From NCBI RefSeq assembly GCF_030696055.1, contig NZ_JAUYNP010000225.1, forward strand, positions 1 through 37,157: a DNA stretch of 37,157 nt, read 5' to 3'. Below, one piece after another: positions 28,626-37,134 of the stretch (its first letter is position 1; each line of letters opens with the position of its first letter). The DNA is from Pseudomonas sp. GTDB taxonomy: Bacteria; Pseudomonadota; Gammaproteobacteria; Pseudomonadales; Pseudomonadaceae. The position numbers were made by a program, and so were the translations under genes. The notes below the pieces were generated by a model that saw only the letters and a program-made list of their open reading frames with translations, ran no database searches and was not told the DNA's origin.

Positions 28626-30341
28626 TCAGCGGCTGATGCGAGCCTGGATATAGGACAGGATATCGGCCACAGGCACGGCCTGGGCTTCGGTTTCCTGACG
28701 GCTCTTGTATTCCAGGTTGCCTTCAGCCAGGCCGCGATCGCTGACGACGATGCGGTGCGGGATGCCAATCAGTTCCATATCCGCGAATTTGATGCCCGGA
28801 CTGGTCTTCTTGTCACGGTCATCGAGCAGCACTTCGTAGCCGGCGGCGGTCAGCTCGGCATACAGTTTGTCGGTGGCCTCGCGCACGATCTCGGTTTCAT
28901 AACGCAGCGGCACCAGGGCGATCTGGAAAGGCGCCAGGGTGTCGTTCCAGAGAATGCCGCGTTCGTCATTGTTCTGCTCGATGGCAGCTGCCACCACGCG
29001 GGAGACGCCGATGCCATAGCAACCCATGGTCAGGATCACCGGCTTGCCGTTTTCACCCAATACCTGGCAGTTCAGCGCCTGGCTGTACTTGGTGCCCAGC
29101 TGGAAGATATGCCCGACTTCGATGCCGCGCTTGATCTCCAGGGTGCCTTGGCCATCCGGGCTGGGGTCGCCCGCGACCACGTTGCGCAGGTCGGCAATAG
29201 CCGGCAGCGGCAGGTCGCGCTCCCAGTTCACGCCGAAGTAGTGTTTGTCCTCGATATTGGCACCGGAGGCGAAGTCGCTCATCAGGGCCACAGAGCGATC
29301 GATGATGCAGGGGATCGGCAGGTTGACCGGACCCAAGGAGCCTGGGCCGGCACCGACGGCGGCGCGGATTTCGGCTTCCGAGGCGAATACCAGTGGGCTG
29401 GCGACCTGCTCCAGGTTGGCGGCCTTGATTTCATTCAGCTCGTGGTCGCCACGAACGATCAGCGCCACCAGGGTGCCTTCTTCGATGCCGTGCACCATCA
29501 GGGTTTTGATGGTTTTTTCGATGGCCAGGCCAAAGCCTTGCACCAGGGCATCGATGGTCTTGGTGTTGGGGGTGTCGACCAGGCGCATGGCTTCGCTGGC
29601 GGCCGCGCGCGCGGTTTCCCGCGGTACGGCTTCGGCCTTCTCGATATTGGCGGCGTAATCGGAGCTGTCGCTAAAGGCGATATCGTCCTCGCCAGACTCG
29701 GCCAGCACATGGAACTCGTGGGAGCCGGTGCCGCCGATGGAGCCGGTATCGGCCTGCACCGGGCGGAAGTTCAGGCCCAGGCGGCTGAATACGTTGCAGT
29801 AGGCCTGGTGCATGCGGTCGTAGGTTTGCTGCAGCGAGGCTTGGTCAACGTGGAAGGAGTAGGCGTCCTTCATGATGAACTCACGGCCGCGCATCAGGCC
29901 GAAGCGCGGGCGAATCTCGTCGCGGAACTTGGTCTGGATCTGGTACAGGTTGATCGGCAGCTGCTTGTAGCTGTTGAGCTCATTGCGCGCCAGATCGGTG
30001 ATCACTTCCTCGTGGGTCGGGCCGGCGCAGAAGTCGCGGCCATGGCGATCCTTCATGCGCAGCAACTCGGGGCCGTACTGCTCCCAACGCCCGGACTCCT
30101 GCCACAACTCGGCCGGCTGAATGCCCGGCATCAGCACCTCGAGGGCGCCGGCGGCATTCATTTCCTCGCGCACGACTTTTTCCACCTTGCGCAGCACGCG
30201 CAGGCCCATGGGCAGCCAGGTGTAGAGGCCGGAAGCCAGCTTGCGGATCATGCCGGCACGCAGCATCAGCTGGTGGCTGATCACTACGGCATCGGAGGGG
30301 GTTTCTTTGAGGGTCGAGAGCAGGAACTGGCTGGTACGCAT
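28626..30341 (-). CDS. proS: Prolyl-tRNA synthetase
   Basis: A 571-aa bacterial-type class II synthetase with an editing insertion. The start [18 protein letters not shown] is the family N-terminus; the ORF track runs 90 residues upstream without support. Motif 1 lies near [16 protein letters not shown] and motif 2 around [18 protein letters not shown]. The INS editing domain (about 225-400) and motif 3 [13 protein letters not shown] follow. The C-terminal anticodon domain includes [18 protein letters not shown]. It heads a leftward group with a lipoprotein and a transglycosylase and diverges from the thioesterase gene over about 105 bp. Confidence 0.97.
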   Translation of the reverse strand: MRTSQFLLSTLKETPSDAVVISHQLMLRAGMIRKLASGLYTWLPMGLRVLRKVEKVVREEMNAAGALEVLMPGIQPAELWQESGRWEQYGPELLRMKDRHGRDFCAGPTHEEVITDLARNELNSYKQLPINLYQIQTKFRDEIRPRFGLMRGREFIMKDAYSFHVDQASLQQTYDRMHQAYCNVFSRLGLNFRPVQADTGSIGGTGSHEFHVLAESGEDDIAFSDSSDYAANIEKAEAVPRETARAAASEAMRLVDTPNTKTIDALVQGFGLAIEKTIKTLMVHGIEEGTLVALIVRGDHELNEIKAANLEQVASPLVFASEAEIRAAVGAGPGSLGPVNLPIPCIIDRSVALMSDFASGANIEDKHYFGVNWERDLPLPAIADLRNVVAGDPSPDGQGTLEIKRGIEVGHIFQLGTKYSQALNCQVLGENGKPVILTMGCYGIGVSRVVAAAIEQNNDERGILWNDTLAPFQIALVPLRYETEIVREATDKLYAELTAAGYEVLLDDRDKKTSPGIKFADMELIGIPHRIVVSDRGLAEGNLEYKSRQETEAQAVPVADILSYIQARISR

Positions 30342-30445
30342 ATTTGGCTGTTCTGTCGGTTGCAAGAGGATTTCAATGGCCGGCATTGTACGGTGCCTGT
30401 ACAGATGCGTACAGGATGCCGGTGTTTGCGGATAAGGAGTTAGCT

Positions 30446-30862
30446 GTGGCGATATTGACGGCAGAACAGGTTCAGGCGCTGATCCGGGCGGGATTGCCCA
30501 TGGCCGAGGATATTGAGCTGTGCATCGACCGGCTGGATGCCGACGGCGTGCTGGCGCGGGTGCCTTTTCACAGCAAGCTGATTCGGCCGGGCGGCACGCT
30601 GTCCGGGCCAACCATTATGGCCCTGGCCGATGCGGCCATGTATGCCATGGTGCTGGGGCGCTTGGGGCGGGTGGAAATGGCCGTGACGGCCAATTTGAAT
30701 ATCAATTTTCTGGTCAAGCCCAAGCCGGTGGACTTGCTGGCCGAGGCGCGGATATTGCGTTTAAGCCGCAGGCAGGCGGTTTGCGAAGTGTCGCTCTATT
30801 CGGCGGGTAATGAAGATGAGTTGGTGGCGCATGTAACGGGAACTTATGCGCTGCCGCTTTGA
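30446..30862 (+). CDS. PaaI-type hotdog thioesterase
   Basis: A 138-aa hotdog-fold protein of the PaaI/YiiD-like acyl-CoA thioesterase group. The start chosen is GTG at 30446 (MAILTAEQV) because AAGGAG lies six bases before it; the ORF-track start is 34 residues upstream in the proS leader. Conserved features are [23 protein letters not shown], which supplies the catalytic acidic residue on the hotdog helix, and [14 protein letters not shown]. The substrate is unknown. It is followed by a clear terminator and converges on the porin gene. Confidence 0.88.
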   Translation: MAILTAEQVQALIRAGLPMAEDIELCIDRLDADGVLARVPFHSKLIRPGGTLSGPTIMALADAAMYAMVLGRLGRVEMAVTANLNINFLVKPKPVDLLAEARILRLSRRQAVCEVSLYSAGNEDELVAHVTGTYALPL

Positions 30863-30895
30863 GGAGTTGGTTAATCAGTTGTTTGATAGAAAAGA

Positions 30896-30921
30896 AAAAG
30901 CCCGGCAGCAGCCGGGCTTTT
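30896..30921. terminator. Bidirectional intrinsic terminator between thioesterase and porin genes
   Basis: An 11-bp perfect stem, aaaagcccggc and its complement, with a 4-base loop (agca) has A and T tracts on its two sides. It lies 34 bp after the thioesterase stop and 27 bp from the porin stop, serving both convergent genes. Confidence 0.9.
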
Positions 30922-30947
30922 AATATTGCTATCGAATTAACCCAGGA

Positions 30948-32198
30948 TTACAGCACTTCCAGCGGGTATTCGACGATCAGACGGAAGTCGTTCATGTCAG
31001 GAGTATCGTAGCTCGCATTCTGTGCGCTATTGGCACGATAGATGGCGTTACGAATACGGAACGACAGATCCTTGGCTGCGCCTTCCTGAATCACATATTT
31101 GGTTTCGAAGTTGAACTCGTGCTCTTTGCCTTCTTCACCCAAGCCGGTGTCAATGTTGTCGCCATAAACGTAGCGGGTCATAAAGCTCAGGCCCGGAACA
31201 CCGTAGGTGGTCATATCCAGGTCATAACGAGCCTGCCAGGAGCGCTCGTCTTTACGGTCGTAGTCGGAGATCTGAACGGAGTTGGCCAGCCAGATAGTGC
31301 CTAAGCCATCAACGCCGTAAGCATAGGCAGTGTCGCCAGAGGAGCGCTGGTGGGCGAGGGTCAGAGTATGAGCGCCGAGGGTATACGCGGCTGCCAGGCT
31401 CCAAATCTTGTTATCAATTTCGGCTGGGTTGTTACCGGTGTCAGTGGTCCGGTAAGCGTTGAAGTCAAAGTTTAGCGACTGATCTTCCGCTAGCGAAAGG
31501 TTGTAGTTCAGGTTGACATACTGCTTCTTGAAGTTGTCTTCAACGTCGGAGGCATGAATGGCGCCACTGAAATTGTCGGTAAAGCTATAGCTGGCGCCAA
31601 TGATATCGGCAGATGTCAGACCTTGGCTGTCGCGACTGGTCGGGCGCTGACCGCTCAGGGCGGTGAAGCGACCAGCGGTCAGTTCCAAGCCTTCGATTTC
31701 GTTGCTGGTCAGCAGGGTGCCGGTGGCAACTTCAGGCAGGATACGGCTGTCGTCGGTTGAGAATACCGGGCTGGCTACGAACTGATTGCCATGCTTCAGC
31801 ACGGTATCAGAAACGCGGAACTTGATAGCGCCACCGACTTCGCTTTGAGTGTCCTCGGCACGGCCGTCACTGTCCACGGAGAACTGGCCGATGCCTACGC
31901 GGCCGCGGCCGGTGTCCAGTTTGATGCTGCTCAGGCTGTGAGCGTCGACGCCGACACCCACGGTGCCTTGAGTGAAGCCGGATTCCAGCAGCAGGCGAAT
32001 ACCCAGGCCGAACTCTTCGCTGGTGCGGCTATCGTCAATGTTCTTGTAGTCACGGTTGTGATACAGAGCACGGTTGAAGATATTGAAGCTGCTGTCTTCA
32101 ACGAAACCCTTGGATTCGGATTGGCTAGAGGCGACTGCCATTTGGGTGGTGCCCGCGGCTACTGCGAGGGCGATTACGCTCCACTTCATCACTTGCAT
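30948..32198 (-). CDS. OprD-family outer-membrane porin
   Basis: A 416-aa outer-membrane channel. It has a signal peptide (VIALAVAAGTTQMAVASS), and the mature start KGFVEDSSFNIFNRALYHNRD is typical of OprD-type (Occ) porins. So are LLLESGFTQGTVGVGVDAH, FDFNAYRTTDTG, SWQARYDLDMTTYGVPGLSFMTRYVYG and the terminal strand DFRLIVEYPLEVL. As I recall, oprD itself occupies this position in P. aeruginosa, but the loop sequences look closer to OprE/OprQ-type members, so I give no symbol. The first ATG has AAAGGAG at ideal spacing. The GC content is lower than the neighbours, usual for a highly expressed porin. Confidence 0.92.
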   Translation of the reverse strand: MQVMKWSVIALAVAAGTTQMAVASSQSESKGFVEDSSFNIFNRALYHNRDYKNIDDSRTSEEFGLGIRLLLESGFTQGTVGVGVDAHSLSSIKLDTGRGRVGIGQFSVDSDGRAEDTQSEVGGAIKFRVSDTVLKHGNQFVASPVFSTDDSRILPEVATGTLLTSNEIEGLELTAGRFTALSGQRPTSRDSQGLTSADIIGASYSFTDNFSGAIHASDVEDNFKKQYVNLNYNLSLAEDQSLNFDFNAYRTTDTGNNPAEIDNKIWSLAAAYTLGAHTLTLAHQRSSGDTAYAYGVDGLGTIWLANSVQISDYDRKDERSWQARYDLDMTTYGVPGLSFMTRYVYGDNIDTGLGEEGKEHEFNFETKYVIQEGAAKDLSFRIRNAIYRANSAQNASYDTPDMNDFRLIVEYPLEVL

Positions 32199-32928
32199 CG
32201 TGATTGCTCCTTTGGTTTAGAAAAGTTGCACTATCCAGATCATTGTTGTATGGACAGCTCTTTACTTTTTGTGTCGGCGGTAACTTATAACACGCTGCCC
32301 TAGTTGGCGATAGTTGCAATCTATTCGTTACGAATTCTTCACGCTCATGTCGCAAAACAAGAAGAAAGGCGTCGCAATTCTGTAGATTTCAACGCAGGAG
32401 CCTGTGTAGTTGACCGCTAACTAACTCGGTAGCCAGCTTGCTGGCAGGGTGGCTCTTGGTGGCCATGACCTTGCATTGCGAAGGCTCGCCAGCTTGTAAG
32501 CAAAATCAGCGCCAGAAATCCTGTCGTATTGATTTTCTAGTACGTATCAGGCCTGTGTATAGGCTTTATTGTGGGTGTTGTTCAGGTTTTTTTAGCTTGT
32601 TTTAGGTTTTTTAGCTGTTTTACAGGGGGCTTCTTGAATTTTTCCTGCTTGTTGCTTGGGCTTATGCTTCCGGATTTTGCCTGCTGTCTCTCTCGTTCCA
32701 TTGCCGGGGTAACGGCAATTGGGCTGGTGCGATTACCGAAGGGAACAAAATGGTGCATATGGCTGGGGTGATCTGGCGGCATGCTATCTGTCGGTGCATC
32801 CTCGGTGCGTGGGGCAAGATGGGATGAATAGGTGGCGGCTCAAGGGTATCCTGCGCGTCTGTCGCTTGGTGTGCCTGGGCTGTGCCTCAATCGCTAGGCT
32901 CTGACTATCTATAGCAGGAGATTTTGCC
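32199..32928. other. 730-bp non-coding region, AT-richer than surroundings
   Basis: No convincing gene lies between the divergent porin and HIT genes. On the minus strand, a TATAAG box near 32284-32289 could be a porin -10, but no good -35 fits. The centre (about 32570-32660) is T-rich on the plus strand (caggtttttttagcttg), and a small inverted repeat, attgccg with a 6-base spacer and cggcaat, lies at 32700-32719. The predicted ORFs here (66 aa on either strand) have skewed composition and no ribosome-binding sites. It may be a long regulatory leader, a small-RNA locus or a decayed insertion; the sequence does not decide. Confidence 0.55.
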
Positions 32929-33354
32929 ATGTTCGCTCTGGATGCACGGTTGCAGCAGGACTGTATTGGGGTGGGGGACTTTCCGCTGTGTCGTTTGCTG
33001 TTGATGAATGATGCGCAGTACCCCTGGTTTATCCTGGTGCCGCGGCGCGATGATGTCAGTGAGCTGTTTCAGCTGGATGCAGGCGACCAATTAGCGCTGT
33101 GGCAGGAGACCACTGCTCTGGCCGAGCTGCTCAAGGATACCTTCGCTGCCGATAAGATGAACGTGGCGACGCTGGGCAATATGGTCAGCCAGCTGCATAT
33201 GCATGTGATTGTCCGCCGTCGCGGTGATGTCGCGTGGCCTGCACCGGTTTGGGGCAAATACCCCGCGCAGCCTTATAGCGAGGAGCAGGTAGCTGCGGTG
33301 ATAGCCCGTCTGCGTCTGGTATTGACTGACAATTTCTGTTTTGACGAGGACTGA
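32929..33354 (+). CDS. HIT-family protein
   Basis: A 141-aa histidine-triad fold protein, a likely nucleotide hydrolase or transferase. Conserved parts are [19 protein letters not shown] near the N-terminus and [17 protein letters not shown]. The triad is Q-x-H-x-H instead of H-x-H-x-H; the central nucleophilic His is present but the first His is Gln. As I recall, this is normal for this Pseudomonas subgroup. The conserved ending [11 protein letters not shown] also fits. A GCAGGAG site precedes the ATG. slyX starts 4 bp after the stop, so the two form an operon. Confidence 0.9.
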   Translation: MFALDARLQQDCIGVGDFPLCRLLLMNDAQYPWFILVPRRDDVSELFQLDAGDQLALWQETTALAELLKDTFAADKMNVATLGNMVSQLHMHVIVRRRGDVAWPAPVWGKYPAQPYSEEQVAAVIARLRLVLTDNFCFDED

Positions 33355-33358
33355 GCGG

Positions 33359-33565
33359 GTGAGTATCGAGGAACGAATCAATGAGCTGGAGAGCCGGTTG
33401 GCTTTTCAGGATGACACCATTCAGGCGTTGAACGATGTGCTGGTTGCGCAGCAACGTGTGCTGGAGCGCCTGCAGTTGCAGCTTGCGGCTTTGGCCAGGC
33501 GCCAGGAGGAGGCGAATACACAGTTCGGTCTGTCTGAAGATGAGGCGCCACCGCCTCACTATTGA
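33359..33565 (+). CDS. slyX: SlyX family protein
   Basis: A 68-aa coiled-coil protein of unknown molecular function. [32 protein letters not shown] is the hallmark of SlyX, with a Leu/Ile heptad pattern across the first 55 residues and a short acidic, Pro-rich tail. GTG at 33359 is chosen over the ORF-track TTG at 33341 because it matches the family start and has GAGG upstream. It is co-transcribed with the HIT gene and ends just before a very long terminator hairpin. Confidence 0.9.
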   Translation: MSIEERINELESRLAFQDDTIQALNDVLVAQQRVLERLQLQLAALARRQEEANTQFGLSEDEAPPPHY

Positions 33566-33572
33566 ATCTCTG

Positions 33573-33623
33573 CCGCTACAAACGACAAAGCCCGCAATTA
33601 GCGGGCTTTGTCGTTTGTAGCGG
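33573..33623. terminator. Long bidirectional hairpin terminator (23-bp perfect stem)
   Basis: The arm ccgctacaaacgacaaagcc and on to gcccgc pairs perfectly over 23 bases with 33601-33623 around the loop aatta. The inner part has a gcccgc-gcgggc core flanked by A-rich and T-rich stretches. It starts 8 bases after the slyX stop and ends one base before the stop codon of the convergent cold-shock gene, so it serves both. Confidence 0.92.
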
Positions 33624-33624
33624 A

Positions 33625-34227
33625 TTAGCGGCGTGCGGGTGATGCGGCAATCACGTCTTCGGCTTGTAGGCCTTTGTCGCGCTGCATTACGGCAAACTCG
33701 ACGCGCTGGCCTTCGACCAGTACGCGGTGGCCTTCGCCGCGAATGGCGCGAAAGTGCACGAAGATATCGTCGCCGGAGTCGCGGGAAATAAAGCCGAAGC
33801 CTTTGGAGGTGTTGAACCACTTGACGGTGCCGGTCTCGCGGTCGCCGAGGTCCTGGCTGGCCGAGTTATGGCGTGGCTGCATGCGCAGGTTGGTGCCCAG
33901 GTGCAGGGCTACGGCCGCCACTATGATGATCAGGCTGAAGAGGCTGGCGGGCTGGTTGGCTATTACTTCTAAAGGGGCGAGCAGAATCAGGGCTTGCAGC
34001 AGGGAACCCAGTACCAGGAGTGCGGAAACGAGGCTTTGCAGGTGGTGGCGCAAGCCTGCGTGCCAGATCGGCAGTTGCGGAGCCAGAATCAGGTTGAGCA
34101 GGCCAAACAAGGCGAGGCAAAGGGCGCTTGGTTGTTGCAGGAATACCTGGGGGGCAGTGCCAAGGCTGGGGGCAAAGGAAAGTAGCAGGGCGGCAAGGCC
34201 CGTAAGCAGATGGACAATTTTCAGCAT
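33625..34227 (-). CDS. Membrane protein with C-terminal cold-shock domain
   Basis: A 200-aa fusion. The first 115 residues hold about four hydrophobic helices ([69 protein letters not shown]). A cold-shock domain from about 132 has [16 protein letters not shown] (RNP1) and DIFVHFRAI (RNP2), so it should bind single-stranded nucleic acid on the cytoplasmic side. The ORF track offers a GTG start five residues earlier; the ATG (MLKIVHLL) is preferred, with AAGTGAG upstream, but the choice is uncertain. As I recall, this architecture is conserved in Pseudomonas at this locus. Confidence 0.9.
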   Translation of the reverse strand: MLKIVHLLTGLAALLLSFAPSLGTAPQVFLQQPSALCLALFGLLNLILAPQLPIWHAGLRHHLQSLVSALLVLGSLLQALILLAPLEVIANQPASLFSLIIIVAAVALHLGTNLRMQPRHNSASQDLGDRETGTVKWFNTSKGFGFISRDSGDDIFVHFRAIRGEGHRVLVEGQRVEFAVMQRDKGLQAEDVIAASPARR

Positions 34228-34397
34228 GTGGAATGAGCTCACTTATTTAAAAAGGATCACCAGGAAGAGCTGGCTACGCATGCTAGGCCATTAAAGGAAG
34301 GATATTGGTGCGCGTGCGAGGTCAGCCTATGCGCTGAACCAGAGGCTCTGGTCAGCGACACGGGGCGTATTTAACAGCAAAGAGGTGGGCTTCTCAA

Positions 34398-35459
34398 TCA
34401 GGCGCTGAGTGCGGCTTCGGTTGAGCTGGGGTTTACTTGATTGCGGCCGCTGCGTTTGGCTTGATAAAGCGCATCGTCGGCGCGGGTGAGCAGGCTTTCG
34501 AAGGTGTCTCCGGTCTCGGCCATGGCGAAGCCGAATGAGGCGGTGATGCTGTCGAGCACTTCATCGGTGCGTCGGACTTTGATGCGCAGGGATTGAATCT
34601 TGATCCGCAGCTTTTCGGCAAAAGCGTAGGCGGTGGCGGGTTCCAGGCAATCGTGCAGGATCACGCAGAACTCTTCGCCACCATAGCGGGCGGCCATGCC
34701 GCGGGGCGGCAACAGGTCGCGCAGGAGGTGGCCGACATGCTGCAGCACGCGGTCGCCCAGGGGGTGACCATATTGGTCGTTGAACTGCTTGAAGTGATCG
34801 ATATCCAGCATCACCAGGGCGAGGCCCTGGTGATCGTTGCTCAATGCTTGTTCCAGCAGTCGATTGAAGGCGCTGCGGTTGAAGATCTGGGTCAGGCTGT
34901 CCAGGGTCGCGGCGATATGGGCGCGTTCTAGCTGGGTGCGCAGGTTTTTGATCTCTTCCTGGGCGGCGCACAGGCGATAGAGGAATTTGTCCTGTTGATC
35001 CTGCATCAGCTGGGTGCTTTGCTGCAGTTCGTTCAATACGCTGGGTAGGTCATCGATGATCGGCTCTTGAAGCGCTGACAGGCCCTGTTCCAGGCTGGCC
35101 TGGTAGTTGCGGCTGCCGAGTATGCTGCGCGAGACATTGCCTTCGATATCGTCAACCAGCTCTATCACTTGCTGTTGGCCGGCGCGGGCCTCTTCCAGCT
35201 CGCCGTGAATGATGTAGTCGCGAAACAGCTTGGCGGCCGTTTCTGCTGGGAAGCAATCGAAGTCGGCGACGGTTTTATCCAGGCGACGGTTGAGTTCGGG
35301 TTCCACACCCTTGCAGTAGGTGTACCAGAGTGCGTAATGCACGGGGTTGGGCGGGATGTCGTGGCGCATCATCAGCGGCACAGCCTTTTTCAGGAGCGCC
35401 GCGGCATCGCGGGTCTCCTCGGGGTACAGCTCGAGAATGCTGGGGGCTGGTTTGTTCAT
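34398..35459 (-). CDS. Diguanylate cyclase (GGDEF domain)
   Basis: A 353-aa soluble enzyme making cyclic di-GMP from GTP. An N-terminal helical domain (about 15-150: RDAAALLKKAVPLMMRHDIPPNPVHYALWYTY) of a kind common in Pseudomonas cyclases precedes a coiled coil (about 140-185) and the GGDEF domain with MLDIDHFKQFNDQYGHPLGD and the active GGEEF at 260-264. The RxxD inhibitory site is absent: the expected positions read PPRG. MNKPAPSILELYP is chosen as the start; the ORF track runs 44 residues upstream into the dps terminator, and no strong ribosome-binding site is seen. It lies between the cold-shock gene and dps. Confidence 0.9.
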   Translation of the reverse strand: MNKPAPSILELYPEETRDAAALLKKAVPLMMRHDIPPNPVHYALWYTYCKGVEPELNRRLDKTVADFDCFPAETAAKLFRDYIIHGELEEARAGQQQVIELVDDIEGNVSRSILGSRNYQASLEQGLSALQEPIIDDLPSVLNELQQSTQLMQDQQDKFLYRLCAAQEEIKNLRTQLERAHIAATLDSLTQIFNRSAFNRLLEQALSNDHQGLALVMLDIDHFKQFNDQYGHPLGDRVLQHVGHLLRDLLPPRGMAARYGGEEFCVILHDCLEPATAYAFAEKLRIKIQSLRIKVRRTDEVLDSITASFGFAMAETGDTFESLLTRADDALYQAKRSGRNQVNPSSTEAALSA

Positions 35460-35522
35460 GCACGTCACTGTGGCAAGTTGCAATTGCCCAAAGCATAGAA
35501 CACAGGCGGTTGCCTCGCCTAG

Positions 35523-35550
35523 CAAAAGGCCCGAGCAATCGGGCCTTTTG
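35523..35550 (-). terminator. Intrinsic terminator downstream of dps
   Basis: A 12-bp perfect stem, caaaaggcccga and its complement, with loop gcaa lies 10 bases beyond the dps stop on the minus strand, with a T tract after the arm in that direction. It also separates dps from the diguanylate cyclase gene, implying a separate promoter for the latter within about 60 bp. Confidence 0.9.
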
Positions 35551-35560
35551 CATGAATTGC

Positions 35561-36031
35561 TTAGGCGTCGAGCAGGCTGCGTAGCATCCAAGCAGTCTTT
35601 TCATGGACTTGCATGCGCTGGGTGAGCAGGTCTGCGGTGGGCTCATCGCTGACCTTGTCCAGCAGCGGGAAAATGCCGCGGGCGGTGCGCACCACCGCTT
35701 CTTGGCCTTGCACCAGTTGCTTGATCATGTCGGTTGCGCCGGGTACGCCTTCTTCTTCCTTAATAGAGGACAACCGTGCGTAGGCGGCATAGGTGCCTGG
35801 GGCGGGAAAACCGAGGGCGCGGATGCGTTCGGCTATCTGGTCGACGGCCAGCGCCAGTTCGTTGTATTGCCCCTCGAACATCAGGTGCAGGGTGTTGAAC
35901 ATCGGGCCGGTGACGTTCCAGTGAAAGTTGTGGGTTTTCAGGTACAGGGTGTAGGTGTCGGCTAGCAGGCGCGACAGGCCTTCGGCTATGGCGGCGCGGT
36001 CCTGTTCGGCGATTCCGATATTGATTTCCAT
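35561..36031 (-). CDS. dps: Dps-family DNA-binding ferritin-like protein
   Basis: A 156-aa four-helix protein that forms a 12-mer, oxidises and stores iron using peroxide, and protects DNA in stress. Inter-subunit ferroxidase residues are visible by alignment to E. coli Dps: His37 and His49 ([19 protein letters not shown]), Glu53, Asp64 and Glu68 ([10 protein letters not shown]). The N-terminus is short and lacks a lysine-rich DNA-binding tail. MEINIGI is the start, with GAGAGGA upstream; the ORF-track extension is not supported. A CTAGGCT sequence with an upstream TG, about 60 bp before the start, may be a stationary-phase -10, which is tentative. Confidence 0.94.
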   Translation of the reverse strand: MEINIGIAEQDRAAIAEGLSRLLADTYTLYLKTHNFHWNVTGPMFNTLHLMFEGQYNELALAVDQIAERIRALGFPAPGTYAAYARLSSIKEEEGVPGATDMIKQLVQGQEAVVRTARGIFPLLDKVSDEPTADLLTQRMQVHEKTAWMLRSLLDA

Positions 36032-36173
36032 ACCATTTTTCCTCTCAGGTGGCTTGGGGCTTGGCTGCTTCTTGCATTGGGCTGAGCCTAGCATGGGCCC
36101 TCTCGGGCGCTATCGAGATTAAAACTAATAGAGGTCATGCTTGGGGGCTATTGGCTGTACGGGGTTCAGTTTT

Positions 36174-36983
36174 CTAGAGCAGCCTGGCCAGCAATTTGGG
36201 GTAGGCGGCTGGAAACAGGCGCTGAATCCAGTCGATCAGGTGCGCATCCTTGCCGATCAGGATGCGCGGGCGCTTGGCCTTGATGCCGGCAAGGATGGCC
36301 AGGGCGGCCTGTTCCGGAGTGGTGCGGGCATATTTGTCAAACTTGGCGGCGGCGCGGTCGGCGTCCTGTTGGCCATCGATGCCACGGTAGAAGCGGGCGG
36401 CGCGGGCAATATTGGTTTTAATGCCGCCGGGGTGGACGCAGCAGGCCTGCACCTGGCTGTTGCACAGTTCCTGGCGCAAGGCTTCGGTAAAGCCGCGTAC
36501 GGCAAACTTGCTGGCATTGTAGGCGCCCTGTGAGGGCAGGCTGATGATGCCGAAAATGCTCGAGATATTGACTATATGCCCGGCGTTGTTCTGCAACAGG
36601 TGCGGGAGAAAGGCCTGGGTGCCGTGTACCACGCCCCAGAAGTTGATCCCCATGATCCATTCGAAGTCGCTGAAACTCAGCTCGGCGATGCTCTGCGACA
36701 CCGCGACCCCGGCGTTATTGATGATCAGGTAGGCGCTGCCGTGCTGGGCCAGTACGTCGTCGGCAAAGGCATAAGTGGCGGCGCGGTCGGCGACGTCGAG
36801 TGTGTGGCAGCTGACCTTGGCGCCCTGCTGGCGCAGTTCGAGGGCGGTGCTGTGCAGGGTGTCGCTGTTGATGTCGGCCAGGGCCAGGTCGCAACCTTCC
36901 CGTGCCAGTAATTGTGCCAGTGCGCGACCGATACCCGAACCTGCACCTGTTATGACGGCTACCTTGCCTGCAAGTGATTGCAT
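36174..36983 (-). CDS. Short-chain dehydrogenase/reductase
   Basis: A 269-aa classical SDR. The cofactor loop is TGAGSGIG (12-19), Asp37 at the end of strand 2 suggests NAD preference, and NNAG is at 89-92. The catalytic set is Asn114, Ser142, Tyr155 and Lys159 (YNASK). The tail (RILIGKDAHLIDWIQRLFPAAYPKLLARLL) resembles SDRs that act on lipids or retinol-like substrates, but the substrate is unknown. MQSLAGK is chosen as the start with a perfect AAGGAG; the ORF track adds 13 residues. It stands alone, leftward, 142 bp upstream of dps. Confidence 0.92.
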   Translation of the reverse strand: MQSLAGKVAVITGAGSGIGRALAQLLAREGCDLALADINSDTLHSTALELRQQGAKVSCHTLDVADRAATYAFADDVLAQHGSAYLIINNAGVAVSQSIAELSFSDFEWIMGINFWGVVHGTQAFLPHLLQNNAGHIVNISSIFGIISLPSQGAYNASKFAVRGFTEALRQELCNSQVQACCVHPGGIKTNIARAARFYRGIDGQQDADRAAAKFDKYARTTPEQAALAILAGIKAKRPRILIGKDAHLIDWIQRLFPAAYPKLLARLL

Positions 36984-37082
36984 TGAAACTCCTTGGATAG
37001 AACCGGGTGAGTGTTGCGCCATTAACGGGCCACAACGCTGCGCCCGAGCTTAGTGTGATCTGTGGATGCGGGGCATTGGCCA

Positions 37083-37134
37083 AGGGTCTGTGGACGTTTC
37101 GTCGCGGCCGCGCCGAAACGTCAGCAGACCCTAG
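37083..37134. repeat. Element B2: terminus-only relative of B1
   Basis: A 52-bp near-perfect palindrome: agggtctgtggacgtttcg on the left and cgaaacgtcagcagaccct on the right (two mismatches), joined by a short tcgcggccgcgc centre. Read on the minus strand, its first 33 bases align with the left end of B1 with only a few differences, including the shared gcggccgcgacg. It therefore looks like a B element reduced to its two ends. It lies upstream of the SDR gene near the window edge. Confidence 0.78.

Noticed and set aside
28620-30443. Long plus-strand ORF (607 aa) opposite proS
   Set aside because: It is the antisense shadow of prolyl-tRNA synthetase. High-GC third positions keep the opposite frame open, and its composition is repetitive in Ala, Gly and Gln.
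32571-32782. Two opposed 66-aa ORFs in the porin-HIT gap
   Set aside because: No ribosome-binding sites and skewed composition from a T/A-rich tract, so they are not listed as genes.
34333-34356. Hairpin gctgaaccagag/ctctggtcagc downstream of the diguanylate cyclase gene
   Set aside because: It has a bulge and no T tract on either side, so it is not called a terminator.
36050-36080. Sigma-54-like sequence (ttggctgcttcttgca) upstream of dps
   Set aside because: It lies on the plus strand facing away from dps, and the spacing between the GG and GC elements is one base short.
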